A stretch of 64,000 nucleotides of DNA from Ceratotherium simum simum (lineage: Eukaryota > Chordata > Mammalia > Perissodactyla > Rhinocerotidae), in assembly GCF_000283155.1 (NCBI RefSeq), contig NW_004454209.1:15926638-15990637 (forward strand), read 5' to 3'. Position numbers and translations under genes: made by a program. The notes under the pieces were generated by a model, which made no database searches, was not told the origin of the DNA, and saw nothing but the letters and a program-made list of their open reading frames with translations. Below are positions 59,977-64,000 of the stretch, piece by piece (positions within the stretch are counted from its first letter, which is position 1; every line of letters starts with the position of its first letter).

Positions 59977-62353
59977 GGCACACCTCAGAGATATTGCAGG
60001 TTTGGTTCCAGACCTCCGCAATCAAGTGAATATTGCAATAAAGTGTTACACAAATTTTTGGGTTTCCCAGTGCGTATAAAAGTTATGTTTACCTGTGCTA
60101 TACTCTTTTAAGTGTGCAGTAGCATTATGTCTAAAAAAAAATGTACATACCTTAATTAAAAAATACTTTATTGCTAAAAAATGCTAACCATTATCTGAAC
60201 CTTCAGCGAGTTACAATTTTTTTGCTGAGGTATAATCTTACCTCAATATTTTTATGGCTGCTGACTGATCAGGGTGGTGGTTGCTGAAGGTTATGGTGGC
60301 TGTAGCAATTTCTTAAAATAAGACAGCAGTGAAGTTTGCTGCATCGATTGACTTTTCCCTTCATGAACGATTTCTCTGCGGCATATGATGCTGTTTGATA
60401 ACATTTTACCCACAGAACTTCTTCCAAAATTGGAGTCAATCCTTTCAAACCCTGCCTCTGCTTTATCAACTAAGTTTATGTAATATTCTAAATCCTCTCT
60501 TGTTATTTCAACAATCTTCACAGCATCTTTACCATGAGTAGTTTCCTTCTCAAGAAACCATTTTCTTTGCTCATCCATAAAAAGTAACTCCGCATCTGTT
60601 CAAGTTTTATTGTGAGATTGCAGCAATTCAGTCACATCTTAAGGCTTCATTTCTAATTCTAGTTCTCTTGCTATTTCCACCACATCTGCAGTGACTTCCT
60701 CCACTGAAGACTTGAACACCTCAAAGTCATCCATGAGGATTGGAATCAACTTCTTCCAAACTCCTGTTAATGTTGATATTTTCACCTCTTCCCATGAATC
60801 ATGCATGTTCTTACTGGCATCTAAAATGATGAATCCTTTCCTGAAGGTTTTCAATTTACTTTGTCCAGATCCATCAGAGAAATCACTGTCTGTGGCAGTG
60901 ATAGCTTTACAGAATGTATTTCTTAAATAATAAGACTTGAAAGTCGAAATTACTCCTTGATTTGTGGGCTGCAGAATGGATGTTATGTTAACAGGCGTGG
61001 AAACAACATTAATCTCGCTGTACATCTCCATCAGAGCTCTTGGGTGACCAGGTGCATTGTCAATGAGCAGTAATAGTTTGAAAGGAATCTTTATTTCTGA
61101 GCAGTAAGTCTCAACAGTGGGCTTGAAATATTCAGTAAATCATGTTTTAAACAGCTAAGCTGTCATCCAGGCTTTGATGTTCCATTTATAGAGCACAGGC
61201 AGAGTAGATTTAGCATAATTCTTAAGGGCCCTAGGATTTTCAGAATGGTAAATGAGCATTGGCTTCAACTTGAAGTCACCAGCTGCATTAGCCCCTAACA
61301 AGAGAGTCAGCCTGTCCTTTGAAGCCAGCATTGACTTCTCTAGCTGTGAAAGTCCTAGATGGCATCTTCTTCCAATAGAAGGCTGTTGCGTCTACATTGA
61401 AAATCTGTTGTTTGGTGTAGCCACCTTCATTAATTTTCTTAGCTAGGTCTCTGGATAACTTGCTACAGCTTCCGTGTCAGCACTTGCTGCTTCACCTTGC
61501 ACTTTTGTGTTCTGGAGATGACTTCTTTTCTTAAACCTCATGAACCAACCTCTGTTGTCTACAGACTTTTCTCCTCTAGCTTCCTGACCTCTCTCAGACT
61601 TCACGGAATTGAAGAGAGTTAGGACCTTGTTCTGGATTAGTCTTTGGTGTAAGGGAGTGTTGTGGCTGGTTTGATCGTCTATCCAGACCACTAAAACTTT
61701 CTCCGTAGCAGCAATTTTGCTTTCTTATCATTTGTGTGTTCACCAGAGTAGCACTTTTAATTTCCTTTAAGAACTTTTCCTTTGCATTCACAACTTGGCT
61801 TATTGGTGAAAAGAAGACTAGCTTTTGGCCTGTCTCGGCTTTTGACATGCCTTCTTCTCTAAGCTTAATCATTTCTAGCTTTTGATTTAAAGTGAGAGAC
61901 GTGCGACTCCTTTCACTTGAAAACTTAGAGGCCGCCGTTGGGTTATTATTTGGCCTAATTTCTAATAGTGTTTTGTCTCAGGAAATAGAGAGGTGCGAGG
62001 AGAGCGAGAGAGAGAGAGGCAGCTGGTTGGAGGAGCAGTCAGAACACACACAACATTTATCGATTAAGTTTGCCATCTTTATGGGTGCAGTTCATGGTAC
62101 CCCAAAACAATTACAATGGGAATATTAAAGATCACTGATCACAGATCACCATAACAAATATAATAATAATGAAAAAGTTTGAAATATTGTAAGCATTACC
62201 AAAATGTGATAGAGACGAAGTGAACAAATGCTGTTGGAACAATGGTGTTGCTAGACTTGCTCCATGCAGGGTTGCCACAAACCTTCAATTTGTAAAAAAT
62301 GCAGTACCTGTGAAGTGCAATAAAGCAAAGCAAAACAGAGGGCGATATGCCTG
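59977..62353. mobile_element. Tigger1 DNA transposon, near full length
   Basis: Tigger1 is a pogo-like element of the Tc1/mariner superfamily. The left end ggcacacctcagagatattgc and right end gatatgcctg are its inverted repeats, followed by TA (62354-62355), the expected target dinucleotide. About 2377 bp remain of a consensus I recall as roughly 2.4 kb. Next to the ends are the characteristic gaatattgcaataaagtg, gtttcccagtgcgtataaaagttatgtttac and the mirror gaagtgcaataaagcaaagc. The first two bases of the left end are changed. The transposase lies on the minus strand and is broken. Confidence 0.93.
60291..61932 (-). pseudogene. Tigger1 transposase pseudogene
   Basis: This is the remnant of a DDE/D transposase with a CENP-B-like helix-turn-helix, related to the jerky/TIGD proteins. 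From the N-terminal side, [20 protein letters not shown] near 61890-61835 is the DNA-binding start. [12 protein letters not shown] near 61385 carries the first catalytic Asp and [16 protein letters not shown] near 61070-61025 the second. The third site reads LQPTNQGV, with Asn at 60960-60962 where Tigger proteins have Asp. The C-terminal part ends TSLLSYFKK then LQPP and a stop. Frameshifts separate the segments near 61690-61600 and 61445, and two stops lie near 61140-61160. It cannot make a working enzyme. Confidence 0.9.
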
Positions 62354-62940
62354 TATTTGTTAGCTCTTCGGCGTTCTCATTTCTGTCGTTTCTGTCTGAT
62401 ATCCTGTTGCTTACATCTTTCTTCCTTCACAAATTCTGATGCCGTGCAGGTCTTGAAACTCTTCGTGGTTTATCTTCACTTGGTCATATTGTGGCATTCA
62501 CAGAGATAGTGACCTCTATTTTTGTGATAGATATTGAATATGAGATTTTGGTTCTGCTCTTTTAGGTATTCTATGTGTTTTTGTGGGGGAAATTTGAGAG
62601 ATCTGAAAACTATACCAAAACTACTGCCATATTCTCAGTATCCTCTCACTGTTAATTATTATTAAAGGGAATTATCTGTGATAGTAAAGGCTAAATACAG
62701 GCTTTCCCTGAGGATACTTACCTCTTTATGGTATTAGTAGTAGATTGCAGGGAGTTGGAGGTCTCCATCTTCCTTAAAAAAATTTGAGGGAAAAGACTGT
62801 GTTTCATTCATTTTTGTATACTATTGTTTGGTTCTAGTAGGTACCTGTGAGAATTGTTGAAATGAAGAAGAAAATATCTGGATACTAATAAAACTACATG
62901 GGAAAACTCCTGCCCTATTCTTTATTTTCGTCTTCAATAT

Positions 62941-63237
62941 TTTTTTTGTGAGGAAGATCAGCCCTGAGCTAACATCCACGCTAATCCTCCTCTGTTTGCT
63001 GAGGAAGACCGGCTCTGAGCTGACGTCTATTGCCAATCCTTCTCCGTTTTTTTTTCCCCCCAAAACCCTAGTAGATAGTTGTATGTCATAGTTGCACATC
63101 CTTCTAGTTGCTGTATGTGGGACGTGGCCTCAGCATGGGTGGAGAAGCTGTGCATCAGTGCGCGCCCGGGATCCGAACCCGGGCCACCAGTAGCAGAGCG
63201 CACGCATTTAACCGCTAAGCCACGGGGTTGGCCCTCA
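62941..63237 (-). repeat. ERE SINE with composite tail
   Basis: Inverted copy. Its tail carries gctaacatccacgctaatcc and gaggaagaccggctctgagc units (ERE1 style), followed by ccaaaaccctagtagatagttgtatgtcatag (ERE2/ERE3 style), then gatccgaacccgggccacc and taaccgctaagccacgggg. Target duplications tcttcaat are at about 62931-62938 and 63238-63245. Confidence 0.9.
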
Positions 63238-63793
63238 TCTTCAATTTTATAGAAAGTCAATTATATTGCATTTACCTGAGAGTCACTGAATTTCACATGC
63301 TTTATTCCATTTTTTTAAGTGAAGATGAAAAACTTTTAAAAAACTAATTTGAGGAAGAGAGTATAAGCATATTTATAGGGCTACTACTCATTTGATTCTT
63401 GGTCTCACAACATAACTTGTATTTGTACCTTTTTAGCTATATTTACAGGTACAGATCACCAACACCGGGATTGATGGTCATAATAAGGACCTGAAGTCAT
63501 CCCTCCACCATATTAATAATGATAAAGTATTATCTTGAGAATAAGCACTTTAGTTTTTTACTAGTTCTCTTCGTTCACCATCTTTATTTTCTATCTTAAT
63601 AGTTAGTAACCTTTCCCTAACTTAGCGGTTAGCACTTTTTTTTAAAGTGAGGATCATTTTTAGAAAATAAAAATTGTTTATTTTTTCGAAATTAAACAGC
63701 TTCAACTCTTGTTAATGAAAATACTAGTTTGTTGGTTTAAACAGTTTAAACAATGACAAAAATCACAGACATTTTAAGAATGCATCCCCTTGG

Positions 63794-64000
63794 GGGCCGG
63801 CCTGGTGGTATAGTGGTCAAGTTTGTGTGCTCCGCTTCGGTAGCCCAGGGTTCACAGGTTCGGATCCTAGGCATGAAGCTACGCACTGCTTATCAAGCCA
63901 TGCTGTTGCAGGCGTCCCACATATAAAGTAGAGGAAGATGGGCACAGATGTTAGCCCAGGGCCAATCTTCCTCAGCAAAAAGAGGAGGATTGGCAATGAA
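63794..64000 (+). repeat. ERE SINE (ERE1-like), cut by window end
   Basis: gggggccggcctggtggtatagtgg, aggttcggatcctagg, tatcaagccatgctgttgc, cgtcccacatataaagtagagg, gttagcccagggccaatcttcctcagc, agaggaggattggca. The 3' end may lie just beyond the window. Confidence 0.93.

Larger units (their letters stand above)
50839..64000 (+). other. CCDC91: CCDC91 intron after the fifth coding exon (at least 13,162 bp)
   Basis: The intron starts with a gtaaac donor and has no end in this window. It holds L2-like sequence, three ERE SINEs, two antisense LINE blocks, a second SINE family, and a near full-length Tigger1 (all listed). Stretches with nothing definite include 50840-51220, 52640-53020, 53280-53930, 55700-58420 and 63240-63790. 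No other gene was found. Confidence 0.8.

Noticed and set aside
1..64000. A novel multi-gene or defence-type system
   Set aside because: The window is mammalian intron sequence with one known gene and repeats; no gene cluster, CRISPR-like spacing or unknown conserved operon is present.

Overview
This is nuclear DNA of a placental mammal, AT-rich and about 60% or more recognisable repeat. Ten SINEs carry the GGGCCGGCC...TAGTGGTTAAG head, tRNA-like B box and CTTCCTCAGCAAAA tail of the equine repetitive elements (ERE). That family is typical of odd-toed ungulates, so the source is a perissodactyl and most likely a horse or another equid. I cannot name the species from the window alone.

The only protein-coding gene I can support is CCDC91 (p56, the GGA-binding partner) on the + strand. 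Five coding exons are present: 13651-13693 (start codon at 13664), 15867-15945, 48711-48871, 49794-49997 and 50734-50838. Joined, they give 579 coding bases (193 codons) with no stop and consistent intron phases. This is the N-terminal part of a protein of about 440 residues: an acidic FGGF motif that binds GGA ears, a serine-rich linker, and the beginning of the long coiled coil. The remaining exons lie beyond base 64000. Positions 1-13650 are 5' intron or upstream sequence, with no CpG island, so the promoter is probably not here. The introns are 2.2 kb, 32.8 kb, 0.9 kb, 0.7 kb and at least 13.2 kb.

The rest is repeat strata. Old LINE-1 and LINE-like copies, mostly antisense to the gene, sit at about 8.6-10.5, 19.4-19.9, 23.4-23.9, 27.9-29.7, 41.1-41.9, 43.0-45.4, 53.9-55.7 and 58.8-62.7 kb. 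Sense LINE-1 lies at about 1-2.5 kb and 24.4-24.6 kb. Also present are MIR and L2 fossils, two hAT-Charlie-type fragments, a small element with terminal inverted repeats, a near full-length Tigger1 DNA transposon with a decayed transposase (59977-62353), an LTR-like insertion near 27.0-27.6 kb, and a tRNA-like SINE of a different family (54.57-54.98 kb). Several insertions are nested, which gives a relative order.

I found no RNA genes, CRISPR array or novel multi-gene system. The observations most worth a second look concern splicing of CCDC91 (a T21 tract before exon 4, a donor without +5G after exon 5, paired exon phases), inverted ERE pairs, a SINE with a duplicated B box, the loss of a catalytic aspartate in the Tigger1 copy, and the unusual SINE at 54.57 kb. 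Repeat family names come from memory of consensus sequences, not from a database search.
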